From Curtobacterium sp. MCBD17_032 (GTDB lineage Bacteria > Actinomycetota > Actinomycetes > Actinomycetales > Microbacteriaceae): DNA of 32,442 nucleotides. The DNA lies in assembly GCF_003234855.1 (NCBI RefSeq), contig NZ_QKTO01000019.1, positions 1-32,442 on the forward strand, read 5' to 3'. The notes under the pieces were generated by a model. That model worked only from the letters and a program-made list of their open reading frames with translations. It made no database searches and had not been told where the DNA came from. Each line of letters opens with the position of its first letter. Position 1 is the first letter of the stretch. Positions 1 to 9,044 of this stretch are shown here, in pieces. The position numbers and the translations under genes are program-made.

Positions 1-600
1 GCCCCGTCCGCCCCCACCGCGTCCCCGTCGGCCGTGGTCCGCGGCGGTTCGGTGACGATCGGCAACGGTGACACGATCGCCTCGGTCGCGACGACGCACG
101 GTGTCTCCGTCGCGTCGCTGCTCGCCGCCAACGGCCTGACCTACACGAGCACGATCTACGCCGGCGGCACCCTCGTCCTCCCGACGAGCGGCCCGTCCCT
201 GACCAGCGAACAGCGCGCGAACGCCGCGACCGTCGTCCGCGTCGGTCGCTCGCTCGGGGTGTCCGACCGCGGGCTCGTCATCGCGCTGGCCACGGCGATG
301 CAGGAGTCGGGTCTCCGCAACCTCGCGCACGGCGACCGCGACTCGGTGGGTCTGTTCCAACAGCGGCCGAGCCAGGGCTGGGGCACGCCCGCCCAGCTCC
401 AGGACACCGTGTACGCCGCCGAGCTGTTCTTCGGCGGTTCACGCAACCCGAACCCGGGCGTCACCCGCGGACTCCTCGACATCCCGGGGTGGTCGTCGAT
501 GAGCGTCACCGAGGCCGCCCAGGCCGTGCAGCTGTCCGCGTACCCGAAGGCCTACGCCCAGTGGGAACAGTCGGCCGCCGCATGGCTCCGCTCGCTCTGA
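1..600 (+). CDS. LysM-domain cell-wall protein with lytic-transglycosylase-like C-terminus (5' partial)
   Basis: The reading frame is open to the left edge of the window, so the true start lies upstream. A GTG at 34 is internal to a Ser/Pro/Ala-rich linker and is an unlikely start. A LysM peptidoglycan-binding repeat follows, recognisable from GDTIASVATTHGVSVASLL and AANGL (about residues 15-55 of the visible part). The C-terminal 130 residues match a widespread actinobacterial extracellular domain with the signatures ALATAMQESGLRNL, GDRDSVGLFQQRPSQGWG and the AYAQWE end; it resembles goose-lysozyme or transglycosylase folds, and the Glu in MQES would be the catalytic candidate. I infer a secreted, wall-bound, possibly peptidoglycan-cleaving protein. 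The signal peptide and any further LysM repeats would be outside the window. Catalytic activity is an inference. Confidence 0.8.
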   Translation, partial: APSAPTASPSAVVRGGSVTIGNGDTIASVATTHGVSVASLLAANGLTYTSTIYAGGTLVLPTSGPSLTSEQRANAATVVRVGRSLGVSDRGLVIALATAMQESGLRNLAHGDRDSVGLFQQRPSQGWGTPAQLQDTVYAAELFFGGSRNPNPGVTRGLLDIPGWSSMSVTEAAQAVQLSAYPKAYAQWEQSAAAWLRSL

Positions 601-700
601 GCCGACCGTCCCCGGGTCGACCCTGAGCGCCGGGTCGTCCCTCCGGTCGAGATCGTGTAACGACCGGTGCGCCTGTGCGCTCGTCCGGCGCACGGCTTCG

Positions 701-706
701 TAGAAT
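701..706 (+). promoter_or_regulatory. -10 element TAGAAT of the kinase gene, leaderless arrangement
   Basis: TAGAAT lies 7 nt before the ATG at 714, with no Shine-Dalgarno sequence between. This spacing puts transcription start at or next to the A of the ATG. It favours ATG 714 over the in-frame ATG at 705, which overlaps the -10 box, and over the GTG at 675. No convincing -35 box is visible. Confidence 0.6.
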
Positions 707-713
707 GCCGCAG

Positions 714-2753
<2,040 letters not shown>

Positions 2754-2762
2754 CCGTCCCCG

Positions 2763-4148
2763 TCAGCGCGCGACGGACGGGTGCGCCCGCAGTTCCTCTG
2801 CCACCAGGAAGGCGAGCTCGAGCGACTGCATGTGGTTGAGACGCGGGTCGCAGAGCGACTCGTACCGGGTCGCGAGGGTCGCCTCGTCGATGTGCTCGGA
2901 ACCACCGAGGCACTCGGTGACGTCGTCACCCGTGAGCTCGACGTGCATGCCGCCCGGGTACGTGCCGACCGCGCGGTGCACCTCGAAGAACCCGAGGACC
3001 TCGTCCACCACGTCGTCGAACCGCCGGGTCTTGTACCCGTTCGGGGTCGTCAGCCCGTTGCCGTGCATCGGGTCCGTCACCCAGAGCGGGTTCGCGTCCA
3101 TGCGCTTGACCGCTTCGAGCAGCTTCGGGAGCTCGTCGCGGATCTTGCCGGCGCCCATCCGGGTGATGAAGGTCAGGCGGCCCGGCTCGCGCTCCGGGTC
3201 GAGCTTCTCGATGAGGGCCTGCATGTCGTCGACGCTCGTGGTCGGACCGAGCTTCACGCCGATCGGATTCCGCACGCGGGACAGGAAGTCGACGTGCGCG
3301 CCGTCGAGGTCGCGGGTGCGCTCCCCGATCCAGATGAAGTGCCCCGACGTGTCGTACGCCTGCCCGGAGCGGGAGTCGATCCGGGTCATCGGACGCTCGT
3401 AGTCCATGAGCAGCCCCTCGTGCGAGGCGTAGAACTCGACGTGCTTGAGCGCCTCGAAGTCGGCGCCGCACGCGGCCATGAACTGGATCGCGCGGTCGAT
3501 CTCGGCCGCGAGGTTCTCGTACCGGGCGTTCGCCGGGTTCGCCGCGAAGCCCTTGTTCCACGAGTGCACCTGACGCAGGTCCGCGAACCCGCCCTGCGTG
3601 AAGGCGCGGACGAGGTTCAGCGTCGACGCCGCCGTGTGGTAGCCCTGCACGAGTCGGCGCGGATCGGCCTGGCGGGACTCCGGCGTGAAGTCGTACCCGT
3701 TCACGATGTCGCCGCGGTAGGCCGGCAGGGTGACGTCGCCGCGCGTCTCGAGGTCGCTCGACCGGGGCTTGGCGAACTGCCCCGCCATCCGGCCCATCTT
3801 GATGACCGGCGTCGACGCGCCGTACGTGAGCACGACGGCCATCTGCAGGATCGTCTTGACGCGGTCGCGGATCGAGTCCGCGGTGGCACCGGCGAAGGTC
3901 TCGGCGCAGTCGCCGCCCTGCAGCAGGAACGCCTTCCCCTGGGCGGCGGCGGCGAGGCGGTCACGCAGCTGGTCGACCTCGCCCGCGAAGACGAGCGGCG
4001 GCAGCGTCGCGATCTCGGCGGAGGCGGCCTCGGCCGCAGCCGGGTCCGGCCAGGTGGGCTGCTGCTTGATCGGGAGCGTGCGCCAGTGGTCGAGCCCCGC
4101 GATCACGTCAGGGTCCTGCAGGGTGAGGGAGTCGATCGACTCGGACAA
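2763..4148 (-). CDS. aroG: Class II 3-deoxy-D-arabino-heptulosonate-7-phosphate synthase
   Basis: The enzyme condenses phosphoenolpyruvate and erythrose 4-phosphate, the first step of the shikimate pathway. It is the plant/mycobacterial class II form, recognised from LLQGGDCAETF (metal-ligand Cys81), KMGRMAGQFAKPRS, SHEGLLMDYE, DPMHGNG, GGMHVELTGDDVTECLGG and CDPRLN. From the TTG at 4148 the product is 461 residues, close to the 462 of the M. tuberculosis enzyme. That TTG has GAGGTG five nt upstream; the in-frame GTG at 4175 would add nine residues and has no good ribosome-binding site. It is the last of three minus-strand genes (glucokinase, acyltransferase, this one) after a 75-nt gap that may hold its own promoter. 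It ends 9 bp from the convergent kinase gene. Confidence 0.95.
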   Translation of the reverse strand: MSESIDSLTLQDPDVIAGLDHWRTLPIKQQPTWPDPAAAEAASAEIATLPPLVFAGEVDQLRDRLAAAAQGKAFLLQGGDCAETFAGATADSIRDRVKTILQMAVVLTYGASTPVIKMGRMAGQFAKPRSSDLETRGDVTLPAYRGDIVNGYDFTPESRQADPRRLVQGYHTAASTLNLVRAFTQGGFADLRQVHSWNKGFAANPANARYENLAAEIDRAIQFMAACGADFEALKHVEFYASHEGLLMDYERPMTRIDSRSGQAYDTSGHFIWIGERTRDLDGAHVDFLSRVRNPIGVKLGPTTSVDDMQALIEKLDPEREPGRLTFITRMGAGKIRDELPKLLEAVKRMDANPLWVTDPMHGNGLTTPNGYKTRRFDDVVDEVLGFFEVHRAVGTYPGGMHVELTGDDVTECLGGSEHIDEATLATRYESLCDPRLNHMQSLELAFLVAEELRAHPSVAR

Positions 4149-4220
4149 GGCTGCACCTCGGTGTTCTGGTCGCACGCGGCCGTCGCCGGGACGGCGTCCC
4201 GACGGTTGCGGGACTGTCCG

Positions 4221-4226
4221 AGCCTA
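4221..4226 (-). promoter_or_regulatory. Possible -10 (TAGGCT) for the DAHP synthase gene
   Basis: TAGGCT on the minus strand overlaps the stop codon of the acyltransferase gene. It would give a leader of roughly 65 nt before the TTG at 4148. The leader contains overlapping 6-bp hairpins built from three copies of GTCCCG or CGGGAC. No clear -35 box is visible. Confidence 0.3.
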
Positions 4227-4949
4227 CCGTCCGGGGGTGACCCGACGCTCCCGCATGACGGTCTCGCGGGCGGTCGTCGCACGCTCCTTGACGCTCGTCG
4301 CGTAGACGTCCTCGTACTCCTGCCGGCTCAGCCCGCGGAGCTCGTGCATGATCTCGTCCGTGACGCTCCGGAGGATGAAGCGGTCGGTCTCGAGCCCCTC
4401 GAACCGGGAGAAGTCCAAGGGCTTCCCGAAGACGACACCGACCCGCTTGAACTTGGGGAACTTCTGGCCGATCTGCTGGACCTCGCGGGTGCCGATCATC
4501 GCGACGGGCACGACGACGACGCGGCCCTCGAGGACCATGCGTGCGATGCCGGTCCGACCGCGGTAGAGCTTGCCGTCCGGGCTGCGGGTGCCCTCCGGGT
4601 AGATGCCGAGCTGCTCACCGCGGGCCAGGACCTGCAGGCCGGTGCGGAGCGAGGCCTCCGACGCCTTGCCGCCGGAGCGGTCGATGGGGAGCTGCCCGAT
4701 CGCGTTGAAGAACGTCTTCGTCGCCCATCCCTTCAGACCGCGCCCGGTGAAGTAGTCGCTCTTCGCGAGGAACGACATCCGCCGGTCGAGCACGGCGGGC
4801 AGGATCACCGAGTCGATGAACGACACGTGGTTCGACGCGAAGATGACCGGCCCGGAGCGCGGGACGTTCTCGCGGCCGATCACCCACGGCCGGAACAGCG
4901 ACAGGATGAGCGGGCCGAGCACGAAGTTCTTCAGCAGCCAGTAGAGCAT
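4224..4949 (-). CDS. 1-acyl-sn-glycerol-3-phosphate acyltransferase (PlsC family)
   Basis: The 241-residue product probably transfers an acyl chain to lysophosphatidic acid at the inner membrane, in phospholipid synthesis. The PlsC/LPLAT signatures are present: NHVSFID at 40-46 (the NHx4D catalytic motif), the FxxxxG region FFNAIGQLPIDR, and YPEGTRSPDG with EGTR at 119-122. A hydrophobic N-terminus (LLKNFVLGPLILSLF) fits peripheral or single-span membrane attachment. The start is the ATG at 4949. It lies 27 nt downstream of the glucokinase stop, so the two are probably cotranscribed. Its position near a class II DAHP synthase and a FadD15-like ligase resembles Rv2182c of M. tuberculosis. The exact acyl acceptor cannot be read from the sequence. 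Confidence 0.9.
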   Translation of the reverse strand: MLYWLLKNFVLGPLILSLFRPWVIGRENVPRSGPVIFASNHVSFIDSVILPAVLDRRMSFLAKSDYFTGRGLKGWATKTFFNAIGQLPIDRSGGKASEASLRTGLQVLARGEQLGIYPEGTRSPDGKLYRGRTGIARMVLEGRVVVVPVAMIGTREVQQIGQKFPKFKRVGVVFGKPLDFSRFEGLETDRFILRSVTDEIMHELRGLSRQEYEDVYATSVKERATTARETVMRERRVTPGR

Positions 4950-4976
4950 CGTCGACTCCGTCGGGTGGGGTGTGGG

Positions 4977-5930
4977 TCAGGCCGTGCGGGCGTGGATCCG
5001 GGCGAGGTCGGCAGCACCGACCACCCCGGCGTCGTTGACGAGCTCGGCGATCACGAAGTCCGGCTCCGGGTGGTAACCGCGCGCCGGCAGGTTGTTCAGG
5101 TACGCCTGCCGGATCGGTTCGAGCAACCGGTCACCCGCGCTGGCGACACCGCCGCCGAAGACGAACAGCTGCGGGTCGAGCACCGCGGACAGCGAGGCGC
5201 ACGCCTCACCCAGGTGCCGCCCGAGTCGGCGCAGTGCGGCGAGGGCTCCGGGGTCGTCGGCCAGGATGAGGTCCCCGACGATCGCGCCGTCGAGGTGACC
5301 GCCGTTCGCGTCGCGGGCCTCGGCCAGGGCCACGCCGATGCCGCCGGCGTCCGCGACGTCGTTGGCCATGCGCTGGAGCGCGCGGCCCGAGCCGTACTGC
5401 TCGATGCAGCCTCGGGCGCCGCAGCCGCAGGGCAGGCCGTTGGGCACGATGCGGAGGTGCCCGATCTCGCCGCCGGTGCCGAACCCCCCGCGGAACAGGC
5501 GGTCCTCGGTGACGATCGCGCCACCGACACCGGTACCGATGGTCAGCATGGTCATGTCCGACACCAGGCGACCGGCACCGAAGCGGAACTCGGCCCACCC
5601 GGCGGCGTTCGCGTCGTTGTCGACGGTGATGTGCAGGTCACCGAGGCGCTCCTGCAGCTTCTGTCGCAGTGGCTCGTTGCGCCAGCGGATGTTCGGCGTG
5701 TAGTAGACGATCGACTGCGAGGCGTCGATGAAGCCCGGCGCCGCGACCCCCACCGCACCGACCTGGTGCTGGAGGCTGAGGCGCTCGACCATCGACACGA
5801 CGTCGTCGAGCATGGCGATCGGGTCCGCAGCGTTCGTGGCGACGCGGTCCTCGGCGAGGATCTCGCCGAGCTCCGTGACGACCGCTCCCGCGATCTTGGT
5901 GCCCCCGATGTCGATTCCGATGGCATGCAC
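4977..5930 (-). CDS. glk: ROK-family glucokinase
   Basis: This enzyme phosphorylates glucose, feeding glycolysis in the cytosol. The 317-residue ROK protein starts with the nucleotide-binding motif IGIDIGGTKIAGAVV. It has the sugar/catalytic region VDNDANAAGWAE (Asp106), the second phosphate motif IGTGVGGAIV, GGEIGH at 153-158 and a zinc-binding CGCGARGC at 168-175. There is no N-terminal winged helix, which argues for a kinase and not a ROK repressor. Two GTG starts are possible, 5936 and 5930. I chose 5930 because TAGGGT lies 8 nt before it, the same leaderless layout as other genes here, and no Shine-Dalgarno is visible. It is the first gene of a minus-strand run with the acyltransferase and DAHP synthase genes. 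ATP or polyphosphate as phosphate donor cannot be decided. Confidence 0.9.
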   Translation of the reverse strand: MHAIGIDIGGTKIAGAVVTELGEILAEDRVATNAADPIAMLDDVVSMVERLSLQHQVGAVGVAAPGFIDASQSIVYYTPNIRWRNEPLRQKLQERLGDLHITVDNDANAAGWAEFRFGAGRLVSDMTMLTIGTGVGGAIVTEDRLFRGGFGTGGEIGHLRIVPNGLPCGCGARGCIEQYGSGRALQRMANDVADAGGIGVALAEARDANGGHLDGAIVGDLILADDPGALAALRRLGRHLGEACASLSAVLDPQLFVFGGGVASAGDRLLEPIRQAYLNNLPARGYHPEPDFVIAELVNDAGVVGAADLARIHARTA

Positions 5931-5938
5931 GAACACCG

Positions 5939-5944
5939 ACCCTA
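5939..5944 (-). promoter_or_regulatory. -10 element TAGGGT of glk, near-leaderless
   Basis: On the minus strand TAGGGT lies 8 nt before the GTG at 5930. It belongs to the divergent promoter region shared with the acyl-CoA synthetase gene on the plus strand. Confidence 0.45.
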
Positions 5945-6004
5945 CCGGTTCGGCGACGGCGCACCGAACGACGGGACGCTCACCGAACTCGGGAAGAGGC
6001 GTCC

Positions 6005-6010
6005 TATGCT
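6005..6010 (+). promoter_or_regulatory. -10 element TATGCT of the acyl-CoA synthetase gene
   Basis: TATGCT lies about 60 nt before the GTG at 6072. This gives a short leader that ends in a good Shine-Dalgarno, AGGGAG at 6061-6066. No consensus -35 box is seen. Confidence 0.45.
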
Positions 6011-6071
6011 GAGTGCGAGCCGTCTCGAGGATGAGCGGACTCACATCGAACCGGCCGACGAGGGAGTTGCC

Positions 6072-7958
6072 GTGACCGATCAGCGTGCCGACCGCACCAC
6101 GTCCACCAGCAGGGGCGGGTCCCCCGCCGAGCACGGCGCCGGCCCGGTCGCGCCCGACCACGGCTCGGCAGCCCGCCTGCTCTCCGACCGGGCACGGCTC
6201 ACCCCCGACCGCCCGATCCTCGCCGAACGCACCGGCGACACCTGGACCGGCATCAGCGCAGCGGACGTCCTGGCCCGTGTCCGCGGCATCGCGAAGGGCT
6301 TCGTCGCCGCCGGGTTGCAGCCCGGCGCCCATGTCGCGATCCTCTCGCGCACCCGCATGGAGTGGACGCTCGTCGACTTCGCGGTGTGGACCGCGGGCCT
6401 CGTGTCCGTCCCGGTGTACGAGACCAGTGCACCGGACCAGATCCGGCACGTCCTCGCCGACTCCGAGTCCGTCGCGATCGTCGTCGAGCAGGAGGAGCAC
6501 GCGCGACGGGTCGCCGGCATCGCCGCGGACCTTCCGCACCTCGGGCAGCACTGGACGATCGACGGCGGCGGGCTCGACGACCTGACCCGGCTCGGCGAGG
6601 ACGTCAGCGACGAGGAGCTCGACGGCCGGACGGCCACGGTCTCCGGGCGCGACGACGCCACGGTCATCTACACCTCGGGGACGACCGGGCGACCGAAGGG
6701 CTGCGTGCTCCGGCACGACAACTTCACCGCCACCGTGGAGAACGCCACCGAGGCGATGTCCGAGGTCGTCGCCGGGGACGCCTCCACCCTGCTCTTCATC
6801 CCGATGGCCCACGTGTTCGCCCGGTTCATCGCCGCGATGTCGGTCTCCGCCGGCGTGCTCGTCGGCCACGAACCGGACACGAAGGACCTGCTCCGGGCGG
6901 TGTCGACCTTCAAGCCGACCTTCCTGCTCGCGGTCCCCCGGGTGTTCGAGAAGATCTACAACTCGTCCGAGCAGAAGGCCGACCTCGGCGGCAAGGGCAG
7001 GGTCTTCCGCGCGGCAGCCGCGACCGCCGTGGCGCACTCCGAGGCCGTCGCGGCCGGTCGGGTGCCGCTCGGCCTCACGCTGCGCTTCCGGCTCCTCGAC
7101 AAGCTCGTGTACGCGAAGCTCCGGGACGCACTCGGCGGTCGGGTCCGCTACGCGATCAGCGGGTCCGCACCGCTCTCACCCCGCCTGTCCCACTTCTTCC
7201 GCTCGATCGGCGTCGTCATCCTCGAGGGGTACGGCCTCACCGAGACGACCGCGCCCGCGACCGTGAACCGCGCGACCGAGCTCCGGATCGGCACCGTCGG
7301 CCGCGCGCTCCCCGGCGTCGAGGTGCGGATCGCCGAGGACCACGAGATCCTCATCCGCGGGGTCGACGTCTTCGACCGCTACTGGCGGAACCCGGAGGCG
7401 ACCGCGGCCGCCTTCCGCGACGGGTGGTTCCGCACCGGCGACCTCGGTCGACTGGACGCCGACGGGGTCCTCACCGTCACCGGTCGCGCCAAGGAGCTCA
7501 TCGTCACCGCGAGCGGCAAGAACGTCGCGCCGGCACCACTCGAGGACGCCGTCCGCGAGCACCCGGTGGTCGGCCAGGTCGTCGTCGTGGGCGAGGGCAA
7601 GCCGTTCGTCGCGGCACTCGTGACGCTCGACCGCGAGATGCTACCCGGCTGGTGCGCGGCCCGGGGCATCGAACCGGCGCTGACGCCCCGCCAGGCGGCA
7701 CACGACGAGCGGGTGCTCGAGGCCGTGCAGGAGGCGGTGGACGCCGCGAACGGTCGGGTCTCGCGTGCGGAGTCGATCCGGTCGTTCTCCGTCGTCGACG
7801 CCGACCTGAGCGAGGCGTCCGGGCACCTCACGCCGAAGCTCACCGTGAAGCGCTCGGTCGTGCTCCGCGACTTCGCCGCCGAGGTCGACCACATCTACTC
7901 GGGATCGGCCGTGCAGACGACGTCGACACCGGTCGTGCCGTCACGTCGACGTCACTGA
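6072..7958 (+). CDS. AMP-dependent long-chain acyl-CoA synthetase (FadD15-like)
   Basis: The enzyme activates fatty acids to acyl-adenylates and then acyl-CoA. The 628-residue protein has all the ANL superfamily motifs: P-loop IYTSGTTGRPKG at 199-210, GYGLTETTAP at 386-395, GWFRTGDLG at 451-459 and the hinge/catalytic region GRAKELIVTASGKNVAP at about 471-487. The SGSAPLSPRLSHFFRSIG stretch and overall length fit the long-chain FadD15/FAA1 group. The first 30 residues are Ser/Gly/Ala-rich and probably disordered. The GTG at 6072 is preceded by AGGGAG at 5-nt spacing, which makes it better supported than the upstream ATG at 6007. That ATG sits inside the -10 box. The gene is divergent from glk and is followed by a block of hairpins. 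Confidence 0.92.
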   Translation: MTDQRADRTTSTSRGGSPAEHGAGPVAPDHGSAARLLSDRARLTPDRPILAERTGDTWTGISAADVLARVRGIAKGFVAAGLQPGAHVAILSRTRMEWTLVDFAVWTAGLVSVPVYETSAPDQIRHVLADSESVAIVVEQEEHARRVAGIAADLPHLGQHWTIDGGGLDDLTRLGEDVSDEELDGRTATVSGRDDATVIYTSGTTGRPKGCVLRHDNFTATVENATEAMSEVVAGDASTLLFIPMAHVFARFIAAMSVSAGVLVGHEPDTKDLLRAVSTFKPTFLLAVPRVFEKIYNSSEQKADLGGKGRVFRAAAATAVAHSEAVAAGRVPLGLTLRFRLLDKLVYAKLRDALGGRVRYAISGSAPLSPRLSHFFRSIGVVILEGYGLTETTAPATVNRATELRIGTVGRALPGVEVRIAEDHEILIRGVDVFDRYWRNPEATAAAFRDGWFRTGDLGRLDADGVLTVTGRAKELIVTASGKNVAPAPLEDAVREHPVVGQVVVVGEGKPFVAALVTLDREMLPGWCAARGIEPALTPRQAAHDERVLEAVQEAVDAANGRVSRAESIRSFSVVDADLSEASGHLTPKLTVKRSVVLRDFAAEVDHIYSGSAVQTTSTPVVPSRRRH

Positions 7959-7983
7959 CGGCGCGCCCTTCGGCACCGCACGC

Positions 7984-8083
7984 GAGACGCCCCCGTCTCG
8001 GTCGAGACGCCCCCGTCTCGGTCGAGACGCCCCCGTCTCGGTCGAGACGCCCCCGTCTCGGTCGAGACGCCCCCGTCTCGGTC
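7984..8083. repeat. Five perfect tandem copies of a 20-bp hairpin unit
   Basis: The unit GAGACGCCCCCGTCTCGGTC occurs five times without change (starts 7984, 8004, 8024, 8044 and 8064). A degenerate sixth copy begins at 8084. Each unit is an inverted repeat: CGAGACG and CGTCTCG flank a CCCC loop, giving a 6-7 bp stem. The array starts 26 bp after the acyl-CoA synthetase stop codon. No reading frame with coding character crosses it. Confidence 0.95.
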
Positions 8084-8092
8084 GAGACACCT

Positions 8093-8140
8093 CCCCGTGG
8101 TCGTGACGCCGCGTCATCCGGCGGCGTCACGAGCACGGGG
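8093..8140. repeat. 20-bp inverted repeat with one mismatch, terminator-like
   Basis: The left arm 8093-8112 and right arm 8121-8140 pair over 20 bp with one G/G mismatch (8100 against 8133) around the 8-nt loop GTCATCCG. The left arm (GGTCGTGACGCC) resembles the unit of the adjacent tandem array (GGTCGAGACGCC), so it may be a diverged copy. There is no T-tract on either side. It could act as a terminator for the plus-strand gene ending at 7958. Confidence 0.8.
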
Positions 8141-8154
8141 TGGCGCTTCGACGT

Positions 8155-8190
8155 CACGGGGGCGTGTCGACACGAGACGGGGGCGTTTCG
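8155..8190. repeat. Two degenerate array units in inverted orientation
   Basis: CACG-GGGG-CGTG (8155-8166) and CGAGACG-GGGG-CGTTTCG (8173-8190) are reverse-complement versions of the tandem unit, with a GGGG loop in place of CCCC. The second differs from a perfect unit by one C-to-T change. They lie on the far side of the 8093-8140 inverted repeat, so the block is roughly symmetrical. Confidence 0.6.
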
Positions 8191-8194
8191 TGCC

Positions 8195-8230
8195 GGACAC
8201 GACGGTCCGTCGACCGGACCGTCCGTGTCC
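8195..8230 (-). terminator. Bulged 15-bp hairpin just after the 43-residue gene
   Basis: GGACACG (8195-8201) and ACGGTCCG (8202-8209) pair with CGGACCGT (8215-8222) and CGTGTCC (8224-8230), leaving one bulged C and a TCGAC loop. On the minus strand it begins 3 nt after the stop codon of the small gene at 8234. Position and stability fit a terminator, although no U-tract follows. Confidence 0.55.
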
Positions 8231-8233
8231 GCC

Positions 8234-8365
8234 TCAGGCCTGCGGGCCCTCCGGGGCGTCGATCGGGTCGAGGACCGCGGTCGCCGCGGTGTTCGTCGAG
8301 ACCTGCTCCGGTCGGCGGTTGGTGCGGGTGCGGTGCGAGCTGAGCTCGTCGTTCTGGGGTGCCAT
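8234..8365 (-). CDS. 43-residue hydrophilic protein of unknown function
   Basis: ATG at 8365 to TGA at 8234-8236 encodes 43 residues beginning MAPQNDELSSHRTRTNRRPE and ending in an acidic, Pro-rich tail, DPIDAPEGPQA. Support for a real gene is indirect. AGGA lies 8 nt before the ATG; a plausible promoter lies upstream (TTGTCG and TACCGT with a 19-bp spacer); codons are GC-rich at the third position; and a strong hairpin follows the stop at 3 nt. The basic middle and acidic end, with no hydrophobic stretch, suggest a soluble, possibly disordered protein. I do not recognise a family. It lies downstream of def on the same strand after a 174-nt gap and is probably transcribed on its own. Confidence 0.6.
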   Translation of the reverse strand: MAPQNDELSSHRTRTNRRPEQVSTNTAATAVLDPIDAPEGPQA

Positions 8366-8416
8366 CGTGCTCGTCCTGGGTGAGGGGGGACCGCCGGCGG
8401 GTGACCGACTGCGGAC

Positions 8417-8447
8417 ACGGTACCTCGCGATCCGGACGATGCGACAA
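8417..8447 (-). promoter_or_regulatory. Candidate promoter of the 43-residue gene
   Basis: On the minus strand TTGTCG (8447-8442) and TACCGT (8422-8417) are separated by 19 bp. Transcription would start near 8410, leaving a leader of about 45 nt. The spacer is slightly long, so strength is uncertain. Confidence 0.4.
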
Positions 8448-8539
8448 TCCCGCGTCCGGGTGTCACGTCCCGTCCCCCGGCGGCGTCCCCCGGGCCCGCA
8501 CGAGCGCCCGCGCCGGACCCCGCCAGGTGACCGTCGGGT

Positions 8540-9043
8540 CTAGTGGAACCAGTCCTGCGCGCGGATGTCCCGGAGCGCCCCGCGGCGGGTCTCCGGGTCG
8601 AGCGTCATCACGTACACCGTGCCGTCCAGGTGGTCGCACTCGTGCTGCAGTGCCTCCGCCATCAGACCGGTGCCCTCGAGCACGACCTCGGTACCGTCGA
8701 CGTCGACGCCGCGCACCTTGGCGTAGGGGTGGCGCCGCGTCGGGTACGCCAGACCCGGCACCGACAAGCACCCCTCGTCCATGAGCTCGGGCTCCCCCGC
8801 GGTCTCGACCAGCTCCGGGTTGAGGACGTACCCGACCTCGCCGTCGACGTTGTAGGAGAACGCGCGGAGGCCGACACCGATCTGCGGCGCCGCGACGCCG
8901 GCGCGACCGGGCTCCCGGACGGTGTCGACGAGGTCCTGCACGAGGTCCCGGACACCCGGGGACCCCAGGGCCTCCGGTGCGATCGGGTCCGCGGGCGAAC
9001 GGAGGACGGGGTCGCCGAACAGGCGGATGGGACGGACGGTCAC
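8540..9043 (-). CDS. def: Peptide deformylase
   Basis: The enzyme removes the N-formyl group from nascent proteins at the ribosome. The 167-residue protein has all three family motifs: motif [10 protein letters not shown] (48-56), motif II EGCLS (90-94, metal ligand Cys92) and motif III QHECDH (133-138) carrying the HExxH metal site. Length is normal for actinobacterial deformylases. It starts with GTG at 9043, one nucleotide after the TAA of pyruvate carboxylase, so translation is very probably coupled to pyc. A pyc-def pair sharing one transcript is unusual in function, since it joins anaplerosis and protein maturation. This may be a second deformylase in addition to one elsewhere in the genome; that cannot be judged here. 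Confidence 0.95.
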   Translation of the reverse strand: MTVRPIRLFGDPVLRSPADPIAPEALGSPGVRDLVQDLVDTVREPGRAGVAAPQIGVGLRAFSYNVDGEVGYVLNPELVETAGEPELMDEGCLSVPGLAYPTRRHPYAKVRGVDVDGTEVVLEGTGLMAEALQHECDHLDGTVYVMTLDPETRRGALRDIRAQDWFH

Positions 9044-9044
9044 G

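Noticed and set aside
598..650. GGGTCGACCC palindrome after the LysM gene as a terminator
   Set aside because: The dyad has no loop and no U-tract; in this base composition such 10-bp palindromes are common.
2781..7937. A very long plus-strand open frame running through the DAHP synthase, acyltransferase and glucokinase genes into the acyl-CoA synthetase
   Set aside because: Only its last part (from 6072) is the real synthetase. The rest is antisense to three well-identified enzymes and reads as Arg/Val/Glu/Asp repeats without motifs, a normal effect of high GC.
7984..8083. CRISPR array
   Set aside because: Repeats are contiguous 20-mers without spacers and no cas genes are near.
8154..8447. 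A 97-codon minus-strand frame over the 43-residue gene
   Set aside because: It runs through the hairpins and the promoter-like region with random Arg/Thr/Pro text; the 43-codon frame has the better start signals.
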